This document shows, piece after piece, positions 31,054 through 42,600 of a DNA stretch of 64,000 nucleotides. The stretch is from positions 48,988,581 through 49,052,580 of the forward strand of contig OX442314.1 in assembly GCA_949358305.1 (NCBI GenBank), read 5' to 3'. The notes under the pieces are model-generated. The model searched no databases and had not been told where the DNA came from. It worked only from the letters and a program-made list of their open reading frames with translations. Made by a program: the position numbers and the translations under genes. The DNA is from Strigamia acuminata. Lineage: Eukaryota; Arthropoda; Chilopoda; Geophilomorpha; Linotaeniidae. Each line of letters opens with the position of its first letter. Within the stretch, counting starts at the first letter, position 1.

Positions 31054-32336
31054 TCAGCCGAAATAAAACTGCAAATCTAACCGTCTGTCTCTCACACAAC
31101 GACTTATCTGATGGCATGTGATTAGGTCGATATTACACCCTAAGACCTTCAACACTCTCAACGGATTTTCTACTTCTAACAACTTGAAGATCGAACTGCG
31201 CGTAATCAACGGACAATTCCAAAAAGACAACTCTTGCAGCTTGCAGAGTCCGTTCGATCGCACAAGCTCCGAAACCAAACCGTCCGTAAGCGTCGAACTC
31301 CAAATCTCCAAAACCTCCAAACTCCGGCACTGCACCAACATGGTTTCCGGAGACAATTCCGTGTCCTGGTTTCCGGAGACAATTCCGTGTCCTGGATGCC
31401 CAATGTTCCCTCATAACGTACATCGACCTTCCGGAGGTTCTTGAACGAATTTTGTCCACCGGTGTCCCAATCCTGGACATTCAAAACCGTACAAGAAATC
31501 AATTTTAATTTTCCCAGCACTGGACAAGAACGATCGATAAGTTGGACATTCACCATTCTCACATTGATCAGGTGAAGAGTTGTCAATGCTTGTACTTTGC
31601 TGTGCCAATCGTCCGCAAGAATTTCCGGGCTCGGATTTGCAATGCAAATGTGCGTAAATTCGGACAAGTGTCGATCAGAATCGAGATGTCTTCGGAATGG
31701 CACACCTCGGTTTCCGTATCTTCCAAACAATAAGTTCGAAAAGAATTCGATTTGAATTGCCGTTTGAACAGACAAAGAAGCTCGTTTCGGTAGGAAGTTC
31801 GAAATGTTTTTAGAACAGGCAGTTGGTCTAGGACGGCCAAACACTCCTCGGCCGTCGTACCGGTAAAGCTTATGTCCAAAAACTCGAGTTGCATTGCGCC
31901 CAAACTACGGAGGCCTGTGATGGAGATGCGACTGCACCGGCGCATGCTGAGGTGTTGCAATTGTCGACAATTTGCACCGATTTGTGCAGCCACTTGGTCG
32001 GTGCAGGCGGAAAGGTCGGAAAAAACCAATTTTCGGATGTTCGGGATGTTTTGCACCAGTTTGGTCAGAATCACGGATTCGTGCACGTCCGATTGCATTA
32101 AATTTAGTTCGACAAGGTTTTTGCACACTCGGCTTATTTTGTCTAAAAGAGGTGACGCGACTAGGTCGAAAGCATGCAGGTGGCGCAGTGACCGGGTGTT
32201 GGGACGAATGAAGACATTGGACGGTAAACGTCAATTGGTGCGGTTGAATTGGTCGCACATTCGTTCGAAAATGTTTTTGGTAAATACTAAAGGTTGATTA
32301 CAGAGGTGAGATTCTTGGAAGACTTCAAACTGTGTG
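31054..32336 (-). pseudogene. F-box/leucine-rich-repeat-type gene, broken
   Basis: The minus strand encodes a chain of LRR-like segments: NLVELNLMQSDV, IRKLVFSDLSAC, LQHLSMRRCSRISITGL, LEFLDISFTGTTAEEC, LKTFRTSY, then ALTTLHLINVRM, LGKLKLISCTV, LRKVDVRY and finally LEVLEIWSSTLTD, LQELSFWNCPLI and LRVLKVLGCNI. This fits LRR proteins of the F-box/AMN1 kind, which select substrates for SCF ubiquitin ligases; I cannot confirm the F-box. Three lesions break it: an in-frame TGA at 32231-32233, a frameshift near 31610-31640, and a 26-bp tandem duplication at 31341-31392. Removing one duplicate copy would bring the last two LRR blocks into one frame. Either a recent pseudogene or a poorly sequenced gene. 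Confidence 0.65.
31341..31392. repeat. 26-bp tandem duplication inside LRR pseudogene
   Basis: Two perfect copies of a 26-base unit starting TGGTTTCCGGAGACAATTCC, at 31341-31366 and 31367-31392. As 26 is not a multiple of three, it shifts the frame of the LRR sequence. Confidence 0.98.
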
Positions 32337-32647
32337 ACCACGATGTTGAGACTGATTGAGTATCGTGTGGATAAATTCCTTTATACGCTCGCAATACCGG
32401 TACGTTAATATCGCAGTAAATATCTCTAAAAGTATACTGTAAGTGGAAAAAATAAATCATAAGTGATAAAAACTAACTTTTAACTGCATAAAGTACGATA
32501 ATTGATATTTTTTAGTGTAAGACACTGTTTTTATACAAAAATTTACGCACAAATTCACTCTTAGGTTTTCGGGGCTAAAATATCACGTCATGTTGATGTA
32601 TCCACACATTTAAGGCAAATCTTACGGAGACGGGGGAATATTCCACC

Positions 32648-34078
32648 ATGACATTTATCTTGGATGTGCCGAGTTTCGTTGACGCCACCCTCGCCAAAAC
32701 TGCAGCACTTCTGTGGGCAAACGTTTCCAACAGCACGATCGACCGTTCGGACTGCACCACGCTATCGGAATTCTGGCCAAAAGTGACGGTTCAAATTTGC
32801 AACCAAGTGGACACTTTGAATATTTCTCACCACATGAAACCCGCTTTACACCAACTGGTCCGCTACATTGGACGCCAATTAAATGATTGGATAGCAACTT
32901 TGCTCTTCGACGTGTTTGATGAACTCCGGTTTGAATTATTCAAACACATAACCGACTGCGCCAGATGGACAGTCCATGGAAGATTAAACACGACCGATTC
33001 AGCACGATGTCTTTGCCGATTGCGGAGTTTAACGCCCATAGAACGATTCGACATTGCTTGCTTGTATTGCATCCACGAAGAGGTCGAGTATCTTTGGAAC
33101 AATTTCACCGGCTTGTTGGAAAATTACAGCGCAGAATTCGAAGACGACGACAATGAATTGAAGAGTTTAATGATAAATGTTTGGAAAGATAATCCATTTG
33201 CATTTACTTGTGAAATGACAAATCAGATGAAGCGCGACTTGTTTTTCGTGTGCATGGAGTGGAGAAACCAGAGCGGAGTCGAATTCTTTTGGTCACTAAT
33301 GGCGAACGACGAAAAGAGCGAATTAGTCGTAGAACTCGCAAAGTCCGGAGGATATTTTAACCGTTTTGTTGGACACATAAATGAAGATCTGGCGGGCAGC
33401 ATGCGGCGCCGAGAAATTTCTCGTCGCGGCGATTGTAATTTTCGCACGTCCATTATGTGTTTTCTTCTTTCGCAAATGGACGAAGAACAAGTGGACACCG
33501 TTTTGATTTCGGGGTTTGGATCGCAGGTTTGTTTGCCGCTCGTGTGCGATTTGGTGTTCGTTGAATTTTTCACGCCGACTTTGAGGCGTATTTTGCATTT
33601 AATTTCGGATTATGATCTGTATTATCTGCTCATTTCGATGTTTAGATTAGCCGGTTGGGTGGACTGCTTGAATGTTTGTACGGTTAAAGACTGTTTGACA
33701 GATTTGTTGACGAGTATGCCGACTGCAATTAAAAGTCGTGTTTGCGAGTTCGTTGTGGGTTTCACGTTTGTGGAACTGTTTGAAGCGATGTCGTGCAGTC
33801 GTCAAGATTTGCTCAATATTGGATTGCTGTTTGCGAATATGAAAGTGGAGGATGTACGGAGATTTTTATCCAGGTGTGCTTTGCAGCGGGATTTCGCTCA
33901 GTACGATTTGGATTTGGTGGTGTTTGTGGCGAACAGGTTTATCACTTCGAGCGAAGAGATGGCAGTTTTGAAGAGTGATTGTTTGATAGGCTTCTACAAG
34001 GTGTGTATTGAAGGAAAAAACAGAGGTGTAAATCAGCAAAAGATTAACCGGTTTTTGAATTTTTGTTTATTGGAATAA
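32648..34078 (+). CDS. 476-aa protein of an uncharacterised, perhaps arachnid-expanded family
   Basis: A single intact ORF starting at ATG 32648, divergent from the LRR pseudogene 310 bp away, with stop at 34076-34078 followed at once by AATAAA (34077-34082). The sequence looks entirely alpha-helical, Cys- and Trp-containing, without signal peptide or zinc motif. A central signature RFDIACLYCIHEEVEYLW (about residues 137-154) recalls a family I remember from spider genomes with ...ACxYCxEDxIxxLW.... That link is from memory and unverified. Helical repeats follow (FVELFEAMSC, NIGLLFANMKVEDVRRFLSR), which might be ankyrin-like or HEAT-like; none is convincing. No catalytic motif is visible. Function unknown. 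An intronless gene of this size may be a lineage-specific expansion member or a retrogene. Confidence 0.8.
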   Translation: MTFILDVPSFVDATLAKTAALLWANVSNSTIDRSDCTTLSEFWPKVTVQICNQVDTLNISHHMKPALHQLVRYIGRQLNDWIATLLFDVFDELRFELFKHITDCARWTVHGRLNTTDSARCLCRLRSLTPIERFDIACLYCIHEEVEYLWNNFTGLLENYSAEFEDDDNELKSLMINVWKDNPFAFTCEMTNQMKRDLFFVCMEWRNQSGVEFFWSLMANDEKSELVVELAKSGGYFNRFVGHINEDLAGSMRRREISRRGDCNFRTSIMCFLLSQMDEEQVDTVLISGFGSQVCLPLVCDLVFVEFFTPTLRRILHLISDYDLYYLLISMFRLAGWVDCLNVCTVKDCLTDLLTSMPTAIKSRVCEFVVGFTFVELFEAMSCSRQDLLNIGLLFANMKVEDVRRFLSRCALQRDFAQYDLDLVVFVANRFITSSEEMAVLKSDCLIGFYKVCIEGKNRGVNQQKINRFLNFCLLE

Positions 34079-34457
34079 TAAAAGTTAAATAAAACAAAGT
34101 AATTATGAGAGTTGACAATTTTCAAAGGATTACTTGTCTCAAATGTTTAGAAAGTTGAAAAAATCATTCCACAAGTTTAATTAATTAATTTACTGCAATT
34201 CAATTTATATTTAATCTGCCAAATGATGTGTTTATGTTGTGTAGTTAAATGATGAGTCTGAGTCACGTACGTTATACGTCCAGTACCATGTTGTACCGTT
34301 ACTATGTCATGGCCCAACGTTATACGGACGTATTGCTGTCCGTCGTCGTATATAACGAAACGAATGATTCGTCATTTAATCATAGTTCGCTTTAAACTCG
34401 AATTGTTTTGATCGTTCGATACTCTTCGTGTGTTTAATCGCAAGTGTGATCTAAAAA
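34079..34457. other. intergenic region upstream of TAF11
   Basis: Non-coding. Contains near-inverted CGTTATACGTCC and CGTTATACGGACG around 34268-34330, which could form a hairpin next to the TAF11 promoter. No clear TATA box. Confidence 0.4.
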
Positions 34458-34886
34458 ATGGCGGAATGGAACGACTGTAAGTCCGTAATTGACGAGGAAA
34501 CTGAGCTGATGGAGACAATGCAAGAAATTGCTCAAGAATCGGAAGGAGAAAAAAGCAGGAGGGAAAAGATGCAGATTTTGGTATCAACTTTTAATGAAGA
34601 AGAGCTAGAACGGTTCGAAACGAGCCGACGATCCGTTTTCCCAAAAGCGAAGATCCGGCAGTTGATGCAGTCGATGACCGGATGTTCGGTGCCGGCGAAT
34701 GTTGTTCTTGTCATGGCTGGGCTCGCAAAGCAGTTGGTGGAGGACGTTGTTGAAAGCTCGTTGAACGTAAAGGAGGAAGTTAAGGAAAGCGGGCCGCTTC
34801 AACCGCCACATATTCGCGAAGCCGTTCGTCGACTACGCCAGCAAAACAACGTCCTCAACTTCAGACATAAGAAACGTTTATTTTAG
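34458..34886 (+). CDS. TAF11: TFIID subunit 11 (TAF11, histone-fold protein)
   Basis: A 142-codon ORF. TAF11 pairs with TAF13 through a histone fold in the TFIID complex that loads RNA polymerase II at promoters. Diagnostic segments are present in family order: LVSTFNEEELERFETSRRS (about residues 35-53), FPKAKIRQLMQSMTGC, VPANVVLVMAGLAKQLVEDV, and GPLQPPHIREAVRRLR near the C-terminus, covering the whole histone fold. The N-terminal acidic region is short (about 34 residues) compared with vertebrate TAF11 (211 aa), as in other invertebrates. The start is the first Met after an upstream stop. There is no intron and no lesion. It is likely functional; I rate a processed copy as less likely because the frame is perfect, though an intronless state is compatible with retroposition. 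Confidence 0.92.
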   Translation: MAEWNDCKSVIDEETELMETMQEIAQESEGEKSRREKMQILVSTFNEEELERFETSRRSVFPKAKIRQLMQSMTGCSVPANVVLVMAGLAKQLVEDVVESSLNVKEEVKESGPLQPPHIREAVRRLRQQNNVLNFRHKKRLF

Positions 34887-36835
34887 TAGGTGACCGACTC
34901 ATTTTATTCTACACTTTACAATCTATGATCGATCGTTTAGCTTTGTATAACACACGATTCTTAATTATCATCATACTTTATGCATTTTCTCTTTTTCCTT
35001 CTCGTACATGCACAAGTGCAGTTTGAAGCACTAGTCGGGGTTTAACTGATGATGAGTATTGTGAGCGAAATTTTTATTTTAAAAAAATTCAATTTTTCTA
35101 TTTTATTCTCTTCAATAGTTATTTTTTTTTACACCTGGTTGGCAGTCTGGACAATTTATTTCGGAAACCCACGCGAAAAAAAATTGAACGGAAACCATAA
35201 GTAATAAGACTACATCTGAAATACGTATTTATTACTTCGAAGATTGGTTCTATCATTTATTACGTACGCCCGTGTTTTCGGAATGTAAACCCCGTATACT
35301 AAAACCGTCACGATCACGATGGCACTAGCACGTTGAAATTGGAGGCACACCGGCGGGTTGGATTTGCTCGTATTCTCGATGGATTAGATCGCCAAAAAAG
35401 TCTGAAATTGATTCGAGGATTCATTTTTGCAACATTAACAACAATATCGGTTGAAAATCGTAACTATTCTAAATCCAAAGGATTAATTAGTTTGAAAATT
35501 GCTTCTATCATTACTGTTTGTCCGTGTTTTACCGAATGAAAACCCCGTATTATTATAATGCGGGGTTTACAACCGTCACGATGGAGGCACGCCGGCATTT
35601 GGTTCTATTTCGATGGTTTTTTCCTCTCGAAATTACATGAATGTTTTACTTTTTTTGCAATTTTAGCTCGATTATTTGTATTGCCGGTGCTCTTGTTTTC
35701 TCGGAGCTGTGTTTTGGTGACGCCGGCGTGTTGGATTTGGTTGCATTCCCGAAGGTTTATTTTCCTCATTAATTTGTTTCAATTGCAGTATTATTTATGA
35801 CGGGTGCTCTTGTTTTCTCAACGCTGAATTTTGGTTAAAAACGAGAGAAATTTCTAAGAGGTAGTAAATTGTGTTTTAATTGAAATTTGTTGTGACAATT
35901 TTGAAGTCTTATCGGTTGCACAGTAATTTAAAATATTTTTGGAAAGGTTTGAAATTTTGTAAACGTTGCTTAGTGAACCAAAAGCGAGCCCTGGTTGGTA
36001 AATTGCTAGTTTCTGTGAAATTCTTCTATAATCTCAATTTATTCACACAAAATTGTACGCTTTTTGTGCTGTTACTCCACAGCTACTGCAAAATTGTGGA
36101 GAGCAACTCAACTTGGATGTTACAAATGTAGAATTAAAAGTTTCTGTTGAGTACTGTAAGACTGCATTCTCACACGCATGCAGCTTGTATTTGCCATTGT
36201 GTTGTAAGCCCGCATTTTCTTATGAATGTGGCATTTACTAGAGCTTTAAACTTTATATTTTTCTATTTCAATTTTTATCACACATTGAATCTATTGCGAC
36301 TCTTCCTAAGTCAAACAATCTAAAGGCTTGGCCTTTATGCTAAAAAACTAAACGACAAATTTAGAAGAAATGATATAATAAGTTGGCTTTTAAATGTCGT
36401 ATTTATCTACAATTGTCAACCCCCAACAGCTTACTGGTGTAATACTTAGCATGGTCCTCAGGCAAGGTGCTTGTCTTATATTTAATAACTGAAGCACGGT
36501 ATATGCTGTGAGCTGAAGGAAGTGACGTAATTTAGGGATGATCAGGGTGCCCAAAATCAACTATTTTTCAAATAAAATTTAAAACAAACAATCATTCAAT
36601 AATATTTATGAAAATACTTGCAAAGTTGTTGTTTAATAAAAGTTTAATAATAAATTAAATAATCAAACAAATAAGTGAAATAAGTGAAATAAATTGTCTC
36701 TTATAATAATTTACATTTTTCTTGGGGTCACATCACATTTTTTAGAATGTTGTTGCTGAGGCAACTTTGTACCAATACTGTCATCAACACGTACTATACA
36801 GTTCCTGATTTTTCTGGAGACTCTAAAATTTTAAA
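34887..36835. other. non-coding region with diverged repeats
   Basis: Contains two related stretches (35260-35345 and 35515-35600) sharing CCGTGTTTT...GAATG.AAACCCCGTAT and ACCGTCACGA; the second includes the hairpin CCCCGTATTATTATAATGCGGGG. Only short ORFs occur and none is supported. AT-rich with no recognisable transposon protein. Confidence 0.5.
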
Positions 36836-37153
36836 AAATATGTAGCCTATAAATAAATGCAAACTATAAATAAACAAAATTAAAAAACACTTAATAAAAA
36901 AAAAATGAAACACACGCACCTACTCCTGAAGCTGGTTTGTGGCAGTGTTGTATCGAACGTGAACTATTCGTTCGCGTTCGCGAACTACGAACGCGAACGC
37001 GAACGTTGCAGTTAGAAAGTAGTGACCACCAATGTCTTTAAAGAGAACTGGGAGGTTAAGGAGTACATGAATGGTAGTGCTATACGCGTTGCATCTAATA
37101 GAGAAAACATTCATTATAGTAAAAATTTAATATAATTTAATACTATTCGTAAC
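36836..37153 (+). repeat. dispersed repeat R, copy 1, left part
   Basis: The start (tagcctataaataaatgcaa, then AAACACACGCACCTACTCCTG) matches 46353-46450. Includes a GC-rich palindrome of TTCGCGAAC/GAACGCGAA type at 36967-37006. It runs into the assembly gap. Confidence 0.75.
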
Positions 37154-37353
37154 NNNNNNNNNNNNNNNNNNNNNNNNNNNNNNNNNNNNNNNNNNNNNNN
37201 NNNNNNNNNNNNNNNNNNNNNNNNNNNNNNNNNNNNNNNNNNNNNNNNNNNNNNNNNNNNNNNNNNNNNNNNNNNNNNNNNNNNNNNNNNNNNNNNNNNN
37301 NNNNNNNNNNNNNNNNNNNNNNNNNNNNNNNNNNNNNNNNNNNNNNNNNNNNN
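37154..37353. other. assembly gap (200 N)
   Basis: Exactly 200 N, the usual placeholder for a gap of unknown size. The right flank (TCTTACTAACTCA) matches the sequence just after the 29-bp satellite at 46874-47141, so the missing sequence is probably the same satellite. Confidence 0.99.
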
Positions 37354-37660
37354 TTTTTTTGTCTTACTAACTCAGTTTAGATGATCTAACTATTAGATGA
37401 TGTCAAACACTCACTGACAAGTTCATTTCAGAACTAGATGAATTACATACACTTAAAAATCTGGAATGTTATTCATGCTCGTTATTAATCCATTTCAGCA
37501 AACAGAAAAAATATTCTACTTTTCAGATCGACTTGACCTTGACATTGCATTATGTGTAGTGGGAGGTGGAAATGGGAAGTCGGGAATACAGGGTCACATG
37601 AGGTCAAAATTGGGACCTGTTGGTGAAAAGCCTCACGGCGTTTGTCTCCAAGAGACCGTC
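37354..37660 (+). repeat. dispersed repeat R, copy 1, right part
   Basis: Matches 47130-47440 with scattered substitutions and small indels, in the same order and orientation (CACTCACTGACAAGTTCATT; CCTGTTGGTGAAAAGCCTC; GGCGTTTGTCTCCAAGAG). No protein is recognised in either copy. Confidence 0.85.
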
Positions 37661-38325
37661 CCACTGTTTATTTGAAGTGTTTCGATTTTTTCTAGCAATA
37701 GTTTTTCATTGGTATCATACGTTTCTTTTGAGGATTGTCTTTTGCTTTCTATGACGCTGTCAGAGACCGTTCCCAGACATGCTCGCTCAAGGAAGACACG
37801 GAGACTTCTGCCTTGTCTACGGCCTCTTCGGGATCTAAGGCTTCACCGGGAGCTATTGTAATGGCACACCATTCAAAACATATATTTTTAAGCTTATAGA
37901 AGAATAAATAGAAATAACGAAGTTGTAACACTAAAAATGATCTAACGGCACAATTGGAACAAACTGTTACCAGTAATAGCATAGCATCAAAAAAAGGTAG
38001 ACAAAGGTAGACCCAATTGGTCGTAGACACGATCAGCTAGATTGAATTTGCCTGCCACGCAACAAACAGTCACCACCTAAGTAATAAAAATAATAGAAAA
38101 GAAAAGAAAATTAACAATTAAACCACACATTTTCCATTTGGAGATTATCATGCGGAACCTTTTGGGCTAAATCTCTCGCATTCGTCTTTGCACTATTCAT
38201 ACTTAAGGACCTTAGCGCGATGTTTTTGTTGCTCGGTTCGAGGCTGAATGGGAGGAGCCTGTTGAGTTGATTGGGATCTTGCCAAGAGGACGATTACACT
38301 ATCATCGCTCGGCAACCGCTTGCCT
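37661..38325. other. unassigned spacer
   Basis: Short ORFs only; nothing recognised. It lies between repeat R and the LINE fragment. Confidence 0.5.
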
Positions 38326-38339
38326 AAGGAATTTCGAGT

Positions 38340-38700
38340 AGTCCATTTCGCCCATATTCTCCTACAGCTGAAACCAATCGTTCATCAAAACGTTCCAGAG
38401 AGTAGGTGCCAGCAATGACCCCTGTGGACAGCCCAAACCTGTATCGATACTGTATGGTCCGGAAGTTGCAAATCGCTGGTCTAAGAAGGAGCTTATAACC
38501 CAAAAAATGTTTGCTGGTATTCTCGCCTGTCTTAATTTTTCTTGCAAACGAACGTGCCACGCCGTATTAAAGGCGTTCCTGATATCAAATAAAATCGCAA
38601 TGACGTGGAGATTCAGAATTCTGAATGGGCCGAAAAACTCCCTGGCTGATCAATTGGTTGATCGCCAGTTCCGTCGACAATAATGTTTTGGCCGGGTTTG
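38340..38700 (-). pseudogene. non-LTR (LINE) reverse transcriptase fragment
   Basis: The minus-strand frame reads VIAILFDIRNAFNTAWHVRL, then ISSFLDQRF and GLGCPQGSLLAPTLWNVLMN. These are RT motifs A and B of non-LTR elements (I/R1/Jockey type: LDI.GAFD..WW and G.PQGS.L.P.LWN). The Asp of AFD is replaced by Asn and a frameshift lies near 38600. Further upstream sequence (TELAINQLISQGVFRPIQ) continues the homology in another frame. The FADD box and the rest are missing, so it is a dead fragment. Confidence 0.8.
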
Positions 38701-39430
38701 GGTTTTGAATTGTTACAACTCGATACTTAAATTGTACGTATCTCGTAAATAATCTCGGGACGAAATCTCGGTTTAACGAGACCGAGATTTCCCAAAAAAA
38801 AACCCCGAGATTGCCGAGACCGAGATCCCGAGAACGGCGAGATCTGAAAGTAAACAGTTCCACCATTGGCCGCTTCGCATAGGGGTTAGGTCGCGGACGA
38901 AAAATACCGGGCGGGTCTACAGCTGAACATGCAAATGCACCGGGGCGGGGGAAAGGGGTCAAGTCTCGATGTCGGGCTGGAAAGCCGCATCATATTGCTA
39001 CGTGATGTACTTTCTCCACGATTAACTCGGGAGACTGCGGCAGCAAAAACGACTCGAATTTAGATGTATAAAAGATGTAAGGCCAAAGTGAGGTGAAGTG
39101 GACGATGGAACCACAACCTCATTTTGAATTAAGGAACTAATGCACAATGCGTCATCAATAGAGTATGGTAACCCCGGAGTTACTCCAAAATGTGCGGGGA
39201 AATCGCACCCCATAACAGGTGAACCAAGGCCTCGAGTGACCAGAATGGGCATCCGAAGAGTGGTGCCATGAATTCAATCAAAATGCGGGGATATGCAAAT
39301 AGGTTAATTGTGGAAGGGTAACGCCTTACCATCTGACCAAAATGCTGCTCAACCGCGGCCAAGACATTGCGGATCCCATAGCCGTATATGCGGACCCCGT
39401 GTCCAAATGAAAATGGAGAAAAACATGGTC
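38701..39430. other. spacer with a GAGATT-rich inverted repeat
   Basis: At 38744-38850 the words CTCGGG, GAAATCTCGG and CCGAGATTTC recur in both orientations, making an imperfect palindrome. The rest has short minus-strand ORFs (39022-39362) that I do not recognise. Confidence 0.45.
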
Positions 39431-39435
39431 AATGT

Positions 39436-39618
39436 TGTTGTATATTAGTAAAGTGGCACACACATCAAATGGTAGACGGTGTTTATTACTGCTAGCTGCT
39501 AGACTATAGTACACCAGAGTGAGTTCACAGCTCATTCATACATATGGTCACATGGTTTACACTTTACATAATTCGCCGCCAGAGGGCGATACCCAAATTC
39601 TCATATCGATACATAACA
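39436..39618 (-). repeat. 3' LTR of element C
   Basis: 183 bp, TGTTGTATAT...CATAACA on the plus strand, so TGTTATG...CAACA in element orientation. Contains an AATAAA in element orientation and the motif CGCCAGAGGGCGAT (39577-39590). Confidence 0.97.
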
Positions 39619-39630
39619 ATATTTCCCCCC
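39619..39630 (-). promoter_or_regulatory. polypurine tract of element C
   Basis: In element orientation GGGGGGAAATAT directly precedes the TGTTATG start of the 3' LTR. Confidence 0.8.
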
Positions 39631-39666
39631 ACAACAATGAATGATAAATTCGACAATTTCTATGTT

Positions 39667-42600
39667 TCACAATCTTAGTCTATCCGGTTCCTTCAATAGC
39701 TCTCTTGCACGCAATCCAGGACGTCTCGGTACACAGTCACCTGGATTGTTTTGAATGTCATTGTTCGCACGAGGTTCCACGATGTCCCGAACTAACTCCG
39801 GCATCTGGACCTCTTCGGCCTCGGCGTTCTCCAAGTCTGGTGCCGTTTGTTCCTGATCACTATCGAGCTCCTCCACGTCAACCCGACCGTCCACATCATT
39901 CCGAGTCGTTCCCCCAGCAGGCATCTCACGGTCCAAATGCATCTGATCGATATGGACCGTCCTCAAAACCGAACCGACAGCCACAACGTACGTCCTCGAG
40001 CTCTGAACGGAGCTAATGATTCCGCGCACCCACTCTGGACCGCGCGTATGATACCTCTTTATCCATACCGCCTGGCCGACTTCAAAAACACGGGCATCAC
40101 GCCCCGTCTGCGCGTTATGAATCTTATCCAATTGTTCGTGAACATGGCGCCTCACATCCGGCCTCACCAAAGAGAACCGCGTTCGAACATTCCTACAAAT
40201 AAACAACTCAGCAGGGGTCTTACCCGTCACCGCGTGTGGAGTATTCCGATATCGCAATAAAAATCTCGTAATCTTATGACTTGTAGTCGTATTGTCTTTT
40301 ACATCGGTCATCATACGCTCCAACGACTCCTTAAATGTCCGCACGGCCCTCTCCGCTGCGCCATTAGAGGCGGGATGGTATGCCGGCACCAACGTCTGCT
40401 TGATCCCGTTCATTGCCAAAAACGTCGCAAATTCCACGGATGAAAACTGAGGACCGTTGTCCGACACCAACTCAACCGGAACCCCGAAATCCGCGAACTT
40501 CCACCGTAAGACCTCTATGGTTCGCTCTGATGTTGTTGTCGTCATGGGAATCACATCGATCCACTTCGAAAAACTATCATATATGATTAAATAGTGTATC
40601 TTTCGCAACTCGGCGAAATCGATGTGTATACGCTCGTACGGGCCGGACGGCCACGACCACGACCTGAAAGGCGCTTCCGGGGGATCAGCCTGGCATTGCT
40701 GGCACGCATGACACTTCCTCGCAACACTCTCAATCTCCGCATCCAAACCCGGCCACCATACGTACGCACGCGCGATCGACTTCATTTTTACCATTCCCGA
40801 GTGAGTATCGTGTAATAAATCCAAAATGTGCGGGCGATATTTCGTCGGAATCACCACTCGCATTCCCCACACAATACACCCGCCATCGACAGACAGTTCC
40901 TCTCGCCGACGTGAAAACGGCGCAATCTCCGGGTCGCTTACGCCATCCGGCCATCCGTCCCCAAGATAACGCAAAACCGATCCCAAAACTTTGTCATTCC
41001 TTGTCGCAGCACCAATATTCTTCGCCACAATTGGCATCTCATCGATAAACGATAGTTTAAATATGTGCGACTCGATGCCAACGACGCCGTCCGACACCGG
41101 CATGCGAGACAACGCATCCGCATTCACGTTTTCACTTCCGCGTTTGTATTCAATTTTATACCTGAATGTGGACAATAAAAGCGCCCAGCGACGAATGCGC
41201 TCAGCGGCCAACGTCGGGATCCCCCGTTTGTCGCCAAATATCGCGACCAATGGAAGATGATCAGTCACCAAAGTGAAATCTCTCCCGACGAGGTACTGGT
41301 AAAACTTCTGCACTCCGCACACGATTGCCAGAGCCTCCCTTTCTCCTTGCGGATAGCCCCGCTGGGCCTGCGTCAAGGTCTGGGATGAATAGCCGATGGG
41401 GCGCTCCTCGCCGTTCGCCATGATGTGCGAAAGAATGGCGCCGACCCCGACTGGTGACGCGTCGCACGTCAATCGAAGTGGCTTACGAACGTCGTAGTGC
41501 ACCAGCACCGCCTCAGATGTCAAAGCGCCCTTGCACTGTTGAAATGTTCGCTCGCACTCGTCAGTCCAATTCCATTCTACCTTGTCCTGCAAAAGACTAT
41601 ATAAAGGTGTTAACTTTGTTGACAAATCCTTCAGAAATTTACAATAATAATTTAAAAGTCCCAAAAAGGAACGCAATTCAGATATATTCTTTGGCGATGG
41701 CACTTTATTTATCGCATCAATTTTGTCCGTAGTAGGATGGATTCCATCCTTATCAATTATATGTCCCAAGTACTTGATTCTTTTCTGCAGGAACTTGCAT
41801 TTCTTCCGATTCAAACAAACATTATACTTCCTGAAACGCTGAAACAAAGTTCTCAAAACCATCAAATGTTCGATTCTTGATGGCGCCGTGGTCATCGTAT
41901 CATCCTGGAATGCCACGACTCTCTTCACTCCTTGAATGATCTGATCTATTGCTCGCTGGAAAATAGCCGACGCCCCGGCAAACCCATACACCAATCGTTT
42001 TGGGCGCATCAATCCCATATGCGTGTTTAACGTCAATATCTCCTGAGCCTGCTTATCCAGCTCGATCTGCTCATATGCGTCCGAACAGTCGACTGAAGAG
42101 AATTCTTCTCCTCCGCATAGTGTTGCAAAAATATCCTGCTGAGTTGGCAACGGATATTGGTTAATATCTAAACATGGGTTTACCGTGATCTTAAAGTCCC
42201 CACAGCATCGCACCGATCCATCTGGTTTGACAACATTTACCAGCGGTGTGGCCCATTCCGAATGCTCCACGCGCTCCCAGATTCCCGCATCCAAATGTCG
42301 TTGAATCTGGGCCTCGACCGCCGATTTTAGTGCATATGGCACTGGCCGATGCTTACAAAAAACGGGCTTCGCGTCCTTGCGCAACTTAATGGTCGCCTTA
42401 AAATTTTTTATTGGCTCCTTTGTTGGTTCAAATAAACTGGAATAATCCTTCAATAAATCCTCAACAGTGTCCGGTTTATCAGACTTCGCCTCGGTCACTG
42501 CAAAAATACTTTTCAAATCCAAACTCACTTTCTCAATCCAATTTCGGCCAAATAGTCCCGGGCGATCACCTTTTACCACTACCAGTGGCAACACGTATCT

